A DNA stretch of 64,000 nt from Lithodes maja (lineage: Eukaryota > Arthropoda > Malacostraca > Decapoda > Lithodidae). A program made the position numbers and the translations under genes. Under the pieces are notes generated by a model. The model made no database searches and was not told where the DNA came from. It saw nothing but the letters and a program-made list of their open reading frames with translations. Numbering within the stretch: position 1 is the stretch's first letter; every line of letters begins with the position of its first letter. The stretch spans positions 1-64,000 of the forward strand of contig JBAKBP010003121.1 in NCBI GenBank assembly GCA_037953745.1, written 5' to 3'. This document shows, piece by piece, positions 44,820 to 55,433 of this stretch.

Positions 44820-45385
44820 TAATATATATATATATAGTATGGAGGAGAAGATGCAACAGGTGAAGAGGGTTGTAGGAATACTGAAATCAGTAACAAGAAA
44901 TAGGGTGGTCAGCATGGCAGTAAAGAAGTCATTGCATGATAGTATGGTACGTAATCCTGACATTGATGTACGGGAGTGAAGAATGGACTTTTTTGGAGAG
45001 ACAAACCAAGAGTGAGAGGGGTTGAAATTAGTTACTTGAGAAGTGCGTGCAGAGTTACATGGAGGGATAGACAGACGAATGAGGAAGTATGAGAGTGGTG
45101 TGGCGTGGATGTGCTGGAAAGTGTGAAAAGGAACACCTTGAGATAGTTCGGCCATGACGTGGAATGTATGGGAAGCGAGAGAATGACTAAGAGCTAGTGT
45201 ACGAGAGTGAAGTCAAAGGACAGAGAGGGAGAGGTAGACCGAGAGAGGTGGAAGGATGGAGATAAGAAGTATATGCGTGAAAGCGGTGTTGGATGGAGAC
45301 AGAGGTGCATGGGGGCGATTCATTTGTACTCATGCACCACTTCGAGGACCATTAGGCTACGTCTGGCAATAGATAGATAGGCCTA
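44820..45385 (+). mobile_element. decayed RTE-like LINE 3' fragment (R2 type)
   Basis: Encodes MQQVKRVVGILKSVTRNRVV and VKKSLHDSM, close to the R2 copy (QQGKRVVGTLKAVTRNRVVS). It then continues in broken frames through sequence equivalent to WFGHMERM and the 3' end, with an ATAGATAGATAG tail near 45375. Multiple indels. Confidence 0.75.
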
Positions 45386-45774
45386 GATATAGGTCTACTG
45401 TAGTTACAGTAGGCCTATAGGCTACATAATCATCATAATGTGCATGCGCGAGAGTTAGTTAGCATGGGCTTATCGAAGTAATCCAGAATCACTAGAATAT
45501 GCTTTATATGAATTACAGTACCCAACAATGTGACAGATATATTCATGATATAAAGAAGTCCTTATAGGCTACCATGGATCTATTTATCACGGGCAGTCAA
45601 ATTTATATCCTACCATTTGATTGATACGGAGAATCAAGAAAATGGGATAAAAAACTAAATGTAAGCTTGTAAACTAATTTAAAACTAATATTTTATTCAT
45701 GTTTCTTAACTTTGGAAACCTAATATACCATTTTTATTTGTAAAAGTTTAGTAAGAACAGAAATATTATGCCTT

Positions 45775-45982
45775 TGAAAGTGGCGGGTTTGCGCGTGCGC
45801 AGTAGGGCTCTCCGGCCGTCCCTCTCGTTATGGCGAGGTGCTCTGTACCCTCTCATACTGAAATTTAATTTTCGCCTTCCCTGGCTTAACTAAGACTATT
45901 TGTGACCATCTGGAGGACCCTAAGGATAGAAGGGACATCGATCTTCGGCCGTGTGATGCGGTAACGCCCATCAAACCTGTGA
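45775..45982 (+). promoter_or_regulatory. candidate CpG-rich promoter and non-coding first exon
   Basis: A local CpG-rich patch (GGCGGGTTTGCGCGTGCGCA, near an NRF1-like site) is followed by transcribed-looking sequence and a good donor, AAACCT|GTGAGT, at about 45981. A second ATG-donor combination, ATGGCAG|GTGAGT, lies at 46160-46172. Either could serve the downstream TTLL4-like gene or another gene. Position and motifs only. Confidence 0.28.
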
Positions 45983-47334
45983 GTAATTTTCTATTGAATA
46001 TTATATGAAGTCTTCCTAGCCATTGTGATAGCCCTCGTGAACGAAGATTCAAGCAGTCGTAAGAATCACGCGGGAATTACTGCTCCAAACTTATAAAACG
46101 CTTATCTTGGGATGTCACAGGGATGTTCTGGAGGGGGATAGATCGGGTAGGATTCTAATATGGCAGGTGAGTTTAGCTTAACAGAGTTAACAGTGCAAAG
46201 AGGAAGTAAAAAGTGTAAATGGAGGAGGATGTTTGGACTTTGGTGGGACAAGTTCGCTCAGTCACTCAGAAGTTCCCATGAGGTACAGCCGCGTCCCTGC
46301 CCCTCCCTTATTCCTTCACTGTACACCCCTTCCCTAGAATATACCATGCCCTTCCACACATTATTTTAGGATACTAAAGGTTGTAGGCGTCTGAGTAGGG
46401 TGAAATAATGGCGAGAAAATGGCCAAGGTCATTGTCCCTAATGGAGGTGGTGGCGACTCAGGTTGGGGGTGCATGGCCACATCTGGACAATTTTGGCCCT
46501 CTAGTCTCCTTTCTGGGGGTTGTGCGGGCGTGTAATTATAGCCAGATCTTCCATTGGTACAAGTATCTATAATACACATGTAAACAAAAGGTGGCGGTTG
46601 CCAGAGGCTGCATTATTCGAGTAGCGTATGGGTGGGTTCGATGACACAGATAATGTCTACCCCATTTAAACTAATTCCGCTATTCCTACTGATTTACATA
46701 GCCTACACTTATTCACAAGCATAATTCAAATCGAAAACGGCATAATTTTAACCATCAAAACCTGAGTAAATGCTAGCCTACATGAGATAGCTTTGTTTAC
46801 AAAATGGCAAGGGAGAGAAGTGTTACATAATTGGCTAGGTGCGTTGGTGAGCCTCCATTATGTGCTGCTGCTCAGAAGGTAGGCCATGGCTTATCCCAAA
46901 TTTATCAACCACAGGCTTATTTGCCATGGTTAGACCGTCATTTTGCAAATTTTGGCATGATTTGAACTGCTGATATTTTTGAAAATGATAAGTAGGCTAG
47001 GCCTAGGCTATTTAAGTGTGCCTGTTATTGTATTGGATTAGCCTTAACAAAGAGCCCTTATTTCAGATAAGGGAGCAATAGGCCTATGGGTTATAATTTG
47101 GGAAGGAATATTTGGTCAATAGGCCTATTTACGAGACGCACCACAGCTGGGATCTCATTTCTAATGGTAGTTTTGGGTTCCTATCATTTTATGCTTCATT
47201 GCTATATACTTTGGGATGGATGTAGTTTTTGGGCGTACGGTCGTCATGTTATGCGCTCGCAGTTACGTTCCCGTCTATTTCGACGCTATATTTTCTGCTA
47301 TTTGCCCCCTGTCATTACTACATGAATACTAGGT
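45983..47334. other. no gene recognised; region related to 12800-13330
   Basis: About 47110-47210 (CACCACAGCTGGGATCTCAT, TTCTAATGGTAGTTTTGGG, CCTATCATTTTATGCTTCAT) is the reverse complement of the flanks of M409 near 12816-12846 and 13256-13320, without M409. TAGGCCTA words are frequent (47000, 47079, 47122). No ORF. Confidence 0.45.
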
Positions 47335-47337
47335 TAG

Positions 47338-47405
47338 GTTGTTGTTCCCCAAGCTGCCTGGCCGAACAGCCCCAAGGCCCCGAGCAATTCCAAGGCCATA
47401 ACTGA
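47338..47405 (-). mobile_element. LINE family B 3'-end fragment
   Basis: GTTGTTGTTCCCCAAGCTGC then CTGGCCGAACAGCCCC is the reverse complement of the family B terminus (GCTGTTCGGCCAGGCAGC ... AACAACAAC). Only about 65 bp is present and it is diverged. Confidence 0.7.
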
Positions 47406-47479
47406 GTGCCCCAACTAGGTTAGGTTTGGTTAGGCTATTGTATTTTTAGGTACCTTACCTTACCTTTGGATACCTTTGG

Positions 47480-47605
47480 ATGTGTTCGCCGCTCCTCTAG
47501 CGGCACCAAGGAGCGCGACGCCCCTCGTTATGGGTGGTGATTTGGTGCAGTAGACTGTTTGAAGCAACAGCTCGCTCGATAAATCTACAGTTATACTACC
47601 CCTAT
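47480..47605 (+). mobile_element. LINE 3'-end fragment (family F), plus strand
   Basis: GCTCGCTCGATAAATCTACAGTTATACTACCCCT at 47574-47607 is the reverse complement of 48061-48094, so it is the same LINE 3' end in the opposite orientation. It is preceded by a CGCTCCTCTAGCGGC stretch. Decayed. Confidence 0.5.
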
Positions 47606-47728
47606 TTTGTCGCTATTCTGTTGGTACTAATGGGTTAATATTATTAGTAGTAGACTTAGTATGGTTTGATGATGCGCGGAAATGTATATTTGACTTGAAA
47701 TAGATACATTGAAGTATTACAAACCTTC

Positions 47729-47812
47729 GCAAACCCATAAACAGGGAACGTGAGCAGGGTTTAGACCGTCGCGCACCCATAAACAGGGAACGTGAGGGGG
47801 AGTTTAGACGGT
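47729..47812. repeat. tandem duplication, about 41 bp x 2
   Basis: CGCA(A/C)ACCCATAAACAGGGAACGTGAG followed by a GGGTTTAGACCGTC-type segment, twice. Confidence 0.7.
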
Positions 47813-47934
47813 CTCGGAGACAGGTTACTTTTCGGTTAGGTTAGGTTAGGCTAATGTTAAAAATACTAAAATGCGACGGTCCTCGGTATTAAACAACACT
47901 GTATATCAAATAAAAAATAAAAAACCACAACAAA

Positions 47935-48520
47935 TTACCTGAAAAACTCGTATCTGGTTGGTGATAATTTTTTTATCAAAATAAGTTTTTTTCCAGTTTC
48001 CGCGTCTGCTGAACCATCCCAAAACACGCTAAAAGACGTGTTTTGAATGGGGGAGGTGGGGGAGGGGTAGTATAACTGTAGATTTACCGCTCGCTCCCTT
48101 GCGAGGATGGGCTCGTCTGGCACTTTTTGCAGTTCGACATCTAGGGCTCTCTTGAATTTGTCTAACGAGATGTCCCTCATGTCTCTTACTCGCCGTGGGA
48201 GTTTGTTGAAGAGACGTGGCCTCTGTGTGATAACCAGCCCTCTCGCAGAGAGCCCATAGCACCCTGTTATTCATCCGGGGGATTTCGCATTCCCAGCCTC
48301 TCCTATCACTGAATTTCATGACTATCGGAGTATGTAGGTTTGGTACTAAACCCTCTGCGATTTTCCATGTGTATATTATTAGGTAACGTTCTCTTCTACG
48401 TTCCAGTGAGTACAGATTCAGTGCTCTTAAACGCTCCCAATAGTGTTTTATCGAACTTATATGCGAAGTGAAATTTCTGTGTACACTCTCGATTTTAGTT
48501 ACTGGACACCTAGGCTATTT
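47935..48520 (-). pseudogene. LINE family F ORF2 C-terminus, frameshifted
   Basis: On the minus strand: HYWERLRALNLYSLERRRER, YLIIYTWKIAEGLVPNLHTP, FSDRRGWECEIPRMN, then, after a frameshift near 48200, MRDISLDKFKRALDVELQKV and PDEPILARERAVN. This is a CR1/Jockey-group RT thumb and C-terminal block. Upstream RT is absent. Confidence 0.75.
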
Positions 48521-48787
48521 GACAGGTACCACCAACTATTTAATACATATATTTTTTCGGTTTCCACGCATCCAACACCAAGCTACACCCTTTTCTGGTG
48601 TACGGAACACTAAAAAAGCAATGGGGACACTTTAATAATGATAATATGAGACGAAATATAAAGACAACTCCGTTGCGTTCGTGGAAGTAGCGTCGCTTTG
48701 TTTACTTTACGCTCGGAGTGACTTCCCGGCGCCTTGGCGGTCGACTTAAAATGGCTAAGCTTATAACCAGTTGTTGGGTCCATTTTT
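48521..48787. other. non-coding, CpG-containing spacer
   Basis: Contains CGTTCGTGGAAGTAGCGTCG and CGGCGCCTTGGCGGTCGAC, slightly CpG-rich. No ORF. It ends at the 8-bp duplication CCATTTTT of the next W. Confidence 0.4.
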
Positions 48788-48928
48788 GGTTCAATGTTAT
48801 TTTAATACCACAAATTTTTTAGATATATTTGAAGATAAATATTGAATCTATATGCTCTAAAGATCATAAGAAAATTTGTTTTAACCCTCGGCAAAACCTA
48901 ATAAAAAAGTATGGTACTAAAATGTCTT

Positions 48929-49148
48929 GGTAAGATTAGGAGTAGTGGGCGTACCACTACCAACATACAGCATAACTCATCTATAAAACATTAACCTAGC
49001 CTAGCCTAACCTAACCTAACCTAACCTAACCTAACCTAACCTAACCTAACCTAACCTAGTATTCATGTAGTACTAGGTTAGGTTAGGTTTTATAGATAAT
49101 TTTATGCTGTATGTCGGTAGTGGTACGCCCACTACTCCTAATCTTACC
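48929..49148. mobile_element. element M220: palindromic MITE with telomere-like array, TSD AATGTCTT
   Basis: 220 bp with arms of about 70 bp: GGTAAGATTAGGAGTAGTGG at the left and its complement at the right, differing at a few positions. Between the arms lies a CCTAA array (about 13 units, 49000-49060), CTAGTATTCATGTAGTACTAG, and the inverse TTAGG units. Flanked by AATGTCTT (48921-48928, 49149-49156). Uninterrupted W copies give the empty site. It can form one long hairpin. Confidence 0.87.
49000..49085. repeat. interstitial (CCTAA)n / (TTAGG)n array
   Basis: About 13 CCTAA units followed, after a short spacer, by three TTAGG units in inverted orientation. TTAGG is the telomere repeat of most arthropods. 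The array lies inside M220, so it was carried by a transposon, not left by a chromosome end. Confidence 0.9.
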
Positions 49149-49619
49149 AATGTCTTTTTTGTAACAAGCTAATGTGTTAAACCCTCGGAAAAAAAAAATA
49201 TAAAAGTAGGCCTATGGTACTAAAATTTAATTTTCGTAACAAGGTTGTCAATACGGTACTCTCCCGTTATCAATGTACAATCAAAAGCTGAGATTGCAGA
49301 GTAAACACCGTAGACTTCATCGACTTTTCTTTCACCTTTGTATAATCGACAGCCAATTTTTTTTTTTTTTTTTTTTTTACTAAGGGTACTAGTACTCAAC
49401 CAGCGGAGGTTAGGTTAGGTTAGGCTAATGTCTTTTCAAATCACTATCGGGTGGCGTGTCTCAACATCAATCGATAGGCCTAATGGGGAACATAGGTGTT
49501 CCCGAGATTTCTAATTACTGTAATTACAAACACTATGTATTGATGCAAATGAACAATTTGTTTTATAAAAAACACTCGGGAAAATTTGTGGTATTAAAAT
49601 AAAAAAATTCCCCATTTTT

Positions 49620-50219
49620 TTTATAAAGACTTGCGTTATAGGCCGTGGGATACAGGACAGGGTTGAGGGGGGGGCTCTGCCCCCCCTCACCCCCTTGTGA
49701 ATTATAATAATCGTCATGTATGTGGCCAGCAGGGGGCAAGTAAAACAGCTGGCCGTAACCTCGAGCGTCCTGGGTAAACAAACCGCGACGATCCGAAGCG
49801 ACGACGGACTCCCGCGGCCAGAGTGCCAAAAGGGAAAAAAGTTATGTCAGTAGTAATTAAGGATTAAAGGAAAATAGAGTTTAAGGAATCGATACGCAAG
49901 GGGTGGGTGGGGGGGATCCGAGGGGTTCCCCCCCCCCCCCCCGTGATTTTTTTGACATTATAGCCTAGGGTGTCGGAGAGGGCATTTAGCGACTTTTCAA
50001 GGCTATAAAATGGCTCAGATACTGTTATAAAAATAGGTTATTTAGACAAATTTTGAAAAAAGATAATAGGATAGGCTAATAAAAAAATAAAAAGTAAAAA
50101 AAATAATAGGCCTATCCTAATCCTAGGTCGTTATACAGTAGTATGTTTTTCCTACATTCCGTTGCTGATTTTATTGTACCGGTACTTGGGAGTTGGGAAA
50201 TATAATTGGTAGATTGGGA
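49620..50219. other. non-coding, GC-hairpin and homopolymer rich
   Basis: GGGGGGGGCTCTGCCCCCCC (49668-49687) and a CCCCCCCCCCCCC run (about 49929) occur, plus AT-rich DNA. No ORF or TIR pair is recognised. Confidence 0.4.
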
Positions 50220-50288
50220 GGTCAATCGGTTCAATGTTATTTTAATACCACAACTTTTATTGATATATTTGAAGATAAATATTGAATC

Positions 50289-52931
50289 TATCTAATTATC
50301 TATTGCCTGACGCCGTGATCCCCGAAGGGGTGGCCACGAACGAACCGCCCCATGCACCTCTGTCCCCAGTCAGTCGACGCCCCTCCCCCCAACCAGCACC
50401 GCCTTCATTCATGTAGTTCCTCACTCCATCCTTCCACCTCATATTCGGTCTACCTCTCCCCCTCTGTCCCTCCACCTCGCTCTCGTACACCTCTTAGTCA
50501 TTCTCTCGCTTTCCATACGTTCCATATGGCCGAACCATCTCAAGTTGTTCCTTTTCACACTTTCCAGCACATCTACCTCCACACCACACCTCCTTCTTAC
50601 TTCCTCATTAGTCTGTCTATCCCTCCATGTAATTCCGCACGCACTCCTTAAGTAATTCATTTCCACTGCTCTTACTCTTGGTCTGAGTCTCTCAACCAAC
50701 GTCCATGCTTCGCTTCCGTAAGTCAGTGTCGGGATTACCACACTGTCATGCAAGGACTTCTTCACTTCCATACTGACCACCCTATTTCTTGTTACTGCTT
50801 TTAGCGTTCCTACAACCCTCTTCCCCTGTTGTACCCTCTCCCGCACCTCTTCATCCATAGTCCCATCTTTACTCAACACACTGCCCAGATACTTAAAAGA
50901 GTTGACGATCTCCATAGCCTGACCGTTCAGCTTCACCTCACACTCTGTGACTTCACCCCTTTCGAAGACCATAACCTTGCTCTTCCCCGTATTTACCTTC
51001 AAATTCCGTTTTTCGCACACTGTTCCAAACTCATTTACCAGACCCTGCAACTCCCATTCATTATCACTCATCAGAACTGTATCATCCGCAAACAGCAGTA
51101 TAGGTAGCTTCCACTCAATTCCCTCCCTTTTCAGCGATACACCAACATCCACTGCTCTTGATAGTATTTCTTTCATAACTCCATCCATATATACAGTAAA
51201 CAACCACGGGGACATCACACACCCCTGTTTCAAACCAACATTCAGGTCAAAGAACTCGCTCTGCTCACTCTCCACACGTACTGCCGCCTTTGCACCCTCA
51301 TACATGCTCTTCACTGCTTTCAGCAACTTGCCCTCTACTCCGTATATTCTAAGTACTTTCCACAAACCTTCTCTATCCACTCTGTCATAGGCCTTCTCCA
51401 AGTCCATAAAGGCAACATACACCTTTTGTTTCTTCTCCAGATACTTCTCCACAACACAATTCAGGGTAAAAATCTGATCTACACATCCTCTTCCCTTCCT
51501 AAAACCTCCCTGCTCGTCGCCTATCCATTTCTCCGTTCTCACTCTCACTCTCTCAGTCACTACCCTACTGTATACCTTCCCTACTACGCTTAGAAGACAT
51601 ATTCCTCGGTGGTTACCACACACTCCTCTTTCCCCTTTGCCCTTATATAGGGGGACTATTATGCCAGTCTTCCAGTCATCGGGTGCACTCCCCTTCTCCC
51701 ATGCTAGTTTGCACATTTTCCATACCCATTCTATCACTATCTCACCACCATACCTCAACATTTCCCCACACACTCCATCTGTTCCTGGTGCTTTCCCCAA
51801 CTTCACTCTTTTCATGGCTTCCCACACTTCTGACCTCCTGATCCCCACCTCCTCCTCCACTACTTCTCTTCTTCTCCCTCCCATACCATATCCAGCTATG
51901 TTTGCTGGCTCTTCATTCCTTTCATTTAGCAACTCACTGAAGTACTCCCTCCATCTTTCGACTCTCTCTTGCTTCTCGGCTAGCATTCTCCCATTCTTAT
52001 CTTTCACACCCTTACTGTTTCCCTTGCTACCTTCCCTAACTTTCTTGACTTCTTTCCAGAACAGTTTCTTACTCTCCCTCCATTTTACACTCAGATTCCT
52101 TCCAAATTCCTCATCTACTCTTCTCTTACTTTCCTTCACTACTCTCTTCACCACCCTCTTACTCTCCACGTACCTCGCTCGTTTCTGTCTCTCGGAATCT
52201 TCATTCCCTCTACTACCAACCACTCTCTATATGCTTTCTTCTTTTCTTCCACAGCTATTCTTACCTCTTCTGTCCACCATGCTGTACCTTTCACTCCCCT
52301 CCCTCTTCTCCTCACTCCACACACCACCTCACATGCTGCACAGATCTCATCCTTAAACACCTTGCTCATCTCCTCCACTTCCTCCATAACTTCCAGGTCG
52401 AACCCACCTAGTCGTCTTTCCACTGCTCTCCTGTACTCCTCCCTGACTTCCTCCTCCTGCAACCTCTCCACCCTCCCTCACCATTCCACCCTCCTCTCGC
52501 CTCCCTCCCGCTCTCCTCACCACTTCTTTTGTAACCTAACCTTAGCTACCACTACATAATGATCAAACAGACCCCCTCCAATACCCCTATACACCCTAGC
52601 ATCCATCACAGATTTCTTCATTCGTTCATCCACACATACATAATCAATCAATGACTTTCGTTCCACCACTGTCTTATCCTTCATCGTCAACATCCGTTTC
52701 CACGTGTACCTGTGGATCATTCTGTGTCGGAAGAAGGTGTTGGCTATCCACAGCCTCCTCCCCACACATACGTCCACAAGTGCACTACCATTCCCATTCA
52801 CCTCTGATGGTACCCCCCACCCTCCCACCACTCCCTCAACTTTCCTATCACCCACCTTACCATTCATATCCCCAATCAGAAATATTCTTTCGTTCTTGTC
52901 AAACTTCTCCAGGCACGCCTCCACATTCATC
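50289..52931 (-). mobile_element. RTE-like LINE (copy R2), 5'-truncated, TSD AATATTGAATC
   Basis: Inserted in W with an 11-bp duplication AATATTGAATC (50278-50288, 52932-52942). Minus-strand order: partial endonuclease, linker, RT, C-terminal domain, short 3' region and an ATAGATAATTAGATAG-type tail. Same group as R1 but clearly a different subfamily. Confidence 0.88.
50300..52931 (-). pseudogene. RTE-like LINE ORF (copy R2): partial endonuclease and reverse transcriptase, frameshifted
   Basis: Endonuclease part (52517-52931): FLIGDMNGKVGDRKVEG, MIHRYTWKRM, SLIDYVCVDERM and LFDHYVVVAK. Linker 52148-52471. RT (50439-52223, 594 codons): KAPGTDGVCGEMLRYG, TGIIVPLYKGKGERG, QGGFRKGRGCVDQIF, AFMDLEKAYDRVDRE, GLKQGCVMSPWLFTVYMDG and LLFADDTVLMSD. 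C-terminus: LRWFGHMERMESERMTKR, then a one-base deletion near 50490 and GRGRPNMRWKDGVRNYM in another frame. Further frame changes near 52190 and 52500. The N-terminal half of the endonuclease is lost to 5' truncation. Confidence 0.87.
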
Positions 52932-53556
52932 AATATTGAATCAATATGCTCTAAAGATCATAAGAAAATTTGTTTTAACCCTCGGCAAAACCTAATAAAA
53001 AAGTATGGTACAGTACTAACATTTATTTTTCGTAACAAGGTTGTCAATACGGTACTTCCAGTTATCGACAGCTCTAAAGATCATATGAAAATGTGTTAAA
53101 CCCTCGGAAAAACCTAATATAAAAGTATGCTACTAAAATTTAATTTTCGTAACAAGGTTGTCAATACGGTACTTTCCCGTTATCAATGTACAATCAAAGC
53201 TGAACATTGCAGAGTAAACACCGTAGACTTCATCGACTTTTCTTTCACCTTCGTATAATCGACAGCCAATTTTTTTTTTTTTTTTTATTATTTACTAAGG
53301 GGTACTCAACCAGCGGGGGTGTGGGGGCTGCCGCCCCCACCCATAATACTAGGTTAGGTTAGGTAAGGTTGTTAGGTTAGGCTAATGTCTTTTCAAATCA
53401 CTATCGGGGGGCGTGTCTCAACATCGATCGATAGGCCTTATGGGGAAAATAGGTTTTCCCGAGATTTCTAATTAATTACAAACACTATTGATGCAAATGA
53501 ACAATTTTGTTTATAAAAAACACTGAAAATTTGTGGTATTAAAATTTAAAAAATCC

Positions 53557-53899
53557 GGTCAATCCACGGAAGAGACGCCGTCACTTGAGATCTAGAAAAT
53601 ATATAAGTAAAAGGAACAGTCAGAGTAAGCTATGGGTATGGCAGAGATCGCTCAGTTCACACTCTGATAGACCAGCCCTGTTATTCCCTTATTTATTGGT
53701 ATATTTTCATGTGAACATCTCCAAGCCGGTTCTATGGTGTGGTCATGTGACTAGCGAGTGTGGGTGAGCGTGTCAGTCAGGCTTCAGGCCTCGCGAGGGG
53801 AGGGTTTGCCTCGCTCTGCCCCACATTTCATGAATGGACCGGTTGGCAATAATTCACGATTTTGACCATCCAAACACTTCTTTTATTGTTACATGTTAC
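53557..53899. other. non-coding spacer
   Basis: Follows W. It contains TGGTCATGTGACTAGCGAGTG and a segment (ACGATTTTGACCATCCAAAC, 53856) that resembles an internal piece of element X (GATTTTGACCATCCAAACGC). No ORF. Confidence 0.4.
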
Positions 53900-53901
53900 T
53901 A

Positions 53902-54422
53902 CAGTACTCCCTCGAATTTTGTGAGAATATGGTCGACATTGCAGGCCGCAAAATTCAAAATCGCAAATTTCAAATAACTAACCTTATGGGATTAATTGAA
54001 TATGGTCGACATATCATCGAGGGCCTATTTTTTGGTGATTTTCGTCCTTGTTTGTACACACATTATGACACATACACTTAATTATATATCCTACAATAAA
54101 GAAACACACAGAAATACAGATTCAGGGGACCCAGGGCACAGGTAACACTTCAATTTTGCCCAAGGAAGTCGATTATGCGAGAGCGTGAGGAGCGTGGGAG
54201 AATCTATAAACAGTAAACAATGTGCGGCAGGGCGGCCTGACGTCACGATCCTGCTACTCCCCCCCGAAAACTAGTGCGGAAACCCCGTATCATTTGGCGC
54301 CACCCGCAAAACTCGAGTAATATCGCACATATCAAGTCCCGCAAAAAAAATAAAATCTTGGGTCCCGTTCGCAAAATCGAAATTTCACAAATTTGAAAGA
54401 CGCAAAATTCGAGGGACTACTG
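53902..54422. mobile_element. TA-bounded MITE, 521 bp, CAGTA(C/G)TCCCTCGAATTTTG termini
   Basis: Left end CAGTACTCCCTCGAATTTTG and right end (reverse complement) CAGTAGTCCCTCGAATTTTG differ at one base in 20. TA lies on each side (53900-53901, 54423-54424). The interior repeats GCAAAATTC/GCAAATTTC motifs. TA target and CAG termini fit the Tc1/mariner/pogo superfamily; no transposase is encoded. Confidence 0.85.
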
Positions 54423-54703
54423 TATCTTCATATTAAACGTAAAATAGGCGCATATGAATAGCCTAAGTAATAACGATATTTATCGTAAAATTACGATTTT
54501 AGGTGGGAATGGGGCCTAATATCGTCGCCTGGCAGTAGGGTGTCCATTACACACAGCTCGCCTTTAAGGGGTTAAGTGTAGTGAAATTAATAGGAGGAAG
54601 TGTTGTGAAAGTTAGCTGAATTACTCTTGTGTAAGTGAGGCACAAACAAAAACAGCAGGAGAAGCCAAAAAAATTAAACAGGAATTACAGCAACTCCTTA
54701 TTA

Positions 54704-54976
54704 GAGTCAAATTCTCTTAATCCGGAAGGCAGGGGACCGCGGGACTTCCGGATTAGCAGATTTTCCGAGGTATCGGATTTATACATAAAAATGGCCCTAA
54801 AACACATACAAATTAATAAATAATTAGAATAATTTAAAAAAGGCATATTTTGTTGCCTACCTGTGCAGTGCGGTGAAGTTCCGGTGGTGTATTTATTTAT
54901 ATTTTTTGGAGAAAAAAAACTTCCGAGGTATCGGGCATTCCGAGGTTTCAGCCTCCGGATTAGCCGAATTTTACTG
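54704..54976. mobile_element. TA-bounded MITE, 273 bp, CAGTAAAATTC terminus
   Basis: Right end (reverse complement) CAGTAAAATTCGGCTAATCC matches left end GAGTCAAATTCTCTTAATCC at about 17 of 22 positions including the shared CGG that follows. TA is on both sides. Internal repeats of TTCCGAGGTATCGG. It resembles pogo/Tigger-type ends. Its right TA is followed by CTGTATACTGTA, a cluster of footprint-like heptamers. Confidence 0.7.
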
Positions 54977-55002
54977 TACTGTATACTGTATGCCTATGTA
55001 CT

Positions 55003-55433
55003 TACACTAGTTGTACTTACACTAGTTGTATTTGCGGGAGTGAGCATGCTCGTTAATTCCCGCCTCCTAAGATATGTTTGTCATACCGTGCTTTGAAACT
55101 ATGCACTGATGGTGCAGACACAACTTCGGCTGGCAATTTGTTCCACCCACTAATCGAGTTGGTAGGAAATCTTTTACTTTTCAGATCAGATTTACTATTA
55201 AGCACTTTTAGTTTGTAGCCGTGACCTCTTGTTCTCTCACCTCTATCCCTCTCTATGAAGTTTTCTTGGTCGATTTTGTCAATACCTCTAACACATTTGT
55301 ATATCTGAATTTGCTGTCCTCGTTTCCTTCTCTGTTCCAGTGTAGGTAGATTCAATCTCTCGAGCCTCTCCTGGTACTCCAAATTTTCCAAACCTGGGAT
55401 CATCCTCGTGTGGCTTCCCCTGGGTGCTGCCAC
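55003..55433 (-). mobile_element. LINE 3' fragment (family E) with ACAACTAGTGTAAGT tail
   Basis: Minus strand: TRMIPGLENLEYQERLERLN, LPTLEQRRKRGQQIQIYKCV, RGIDKIDQENFIERD, RTRGHGYKLKVLNSKS and SISGWNKLPAEVVSAPSVHS, stop near 55053. The 3' UTR then reads GGAGGCGGGAATTAACGAGC and two ACAACTAGTGTAAGT units (55003-55034). The same 3' end terminates the SINE at 37433-37888. 5'-truncated in the RT thumb. Confidence 0.85.

Larger units (their letters stand above)
48788..49611 (-). mobile_element. element W, copy with TSD CCATTTTT, interrupted by M220
   Basis: Starts GGTTCAATGTTA and ends AAAAAAATTCC (reverse complement GGAATTTTTT), with the TTTTAATACCACAAATTTT core at the start and its complement at the end. 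Flanked by CCATTTTT (48780-48787 and 49612-49619). Contains M220 at 48929-49148. The internal GC hairpin and TTAGG array are reduced here (49400-49440). Confidence 0.83.
50228..53556 (-). mobile_element. element W, copy with TSD GGTCAATC, carrying an RTE-like LINE
   Basis: Starts GGTTCAATGTTATT and ends TTTAAAAAATCC. Flanked by GGTCAATC (50220-50227, 53557-53564). Split by the LINE at 50289-52931. The second half (52943-53556) has the GC hairpin and TTAGG module at about 53315-53390. After removal of the LINE the element is about 690 bp, equal to the inner copy at 12015. Confidence 0.85.

Noticed and set aside
45828..46052. Minus-strand ORF of 74 codons overlapping the CpG-rich patch
   Set aside because: No family resemblance, and the plus-strand donor sites give a better explanation of the region.
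49000..49085. Chromosome-end or fusion-site telomere
   Set aside because: The array is inside M220, which has a target duplication, and similar arrays sit in other mobile elements.
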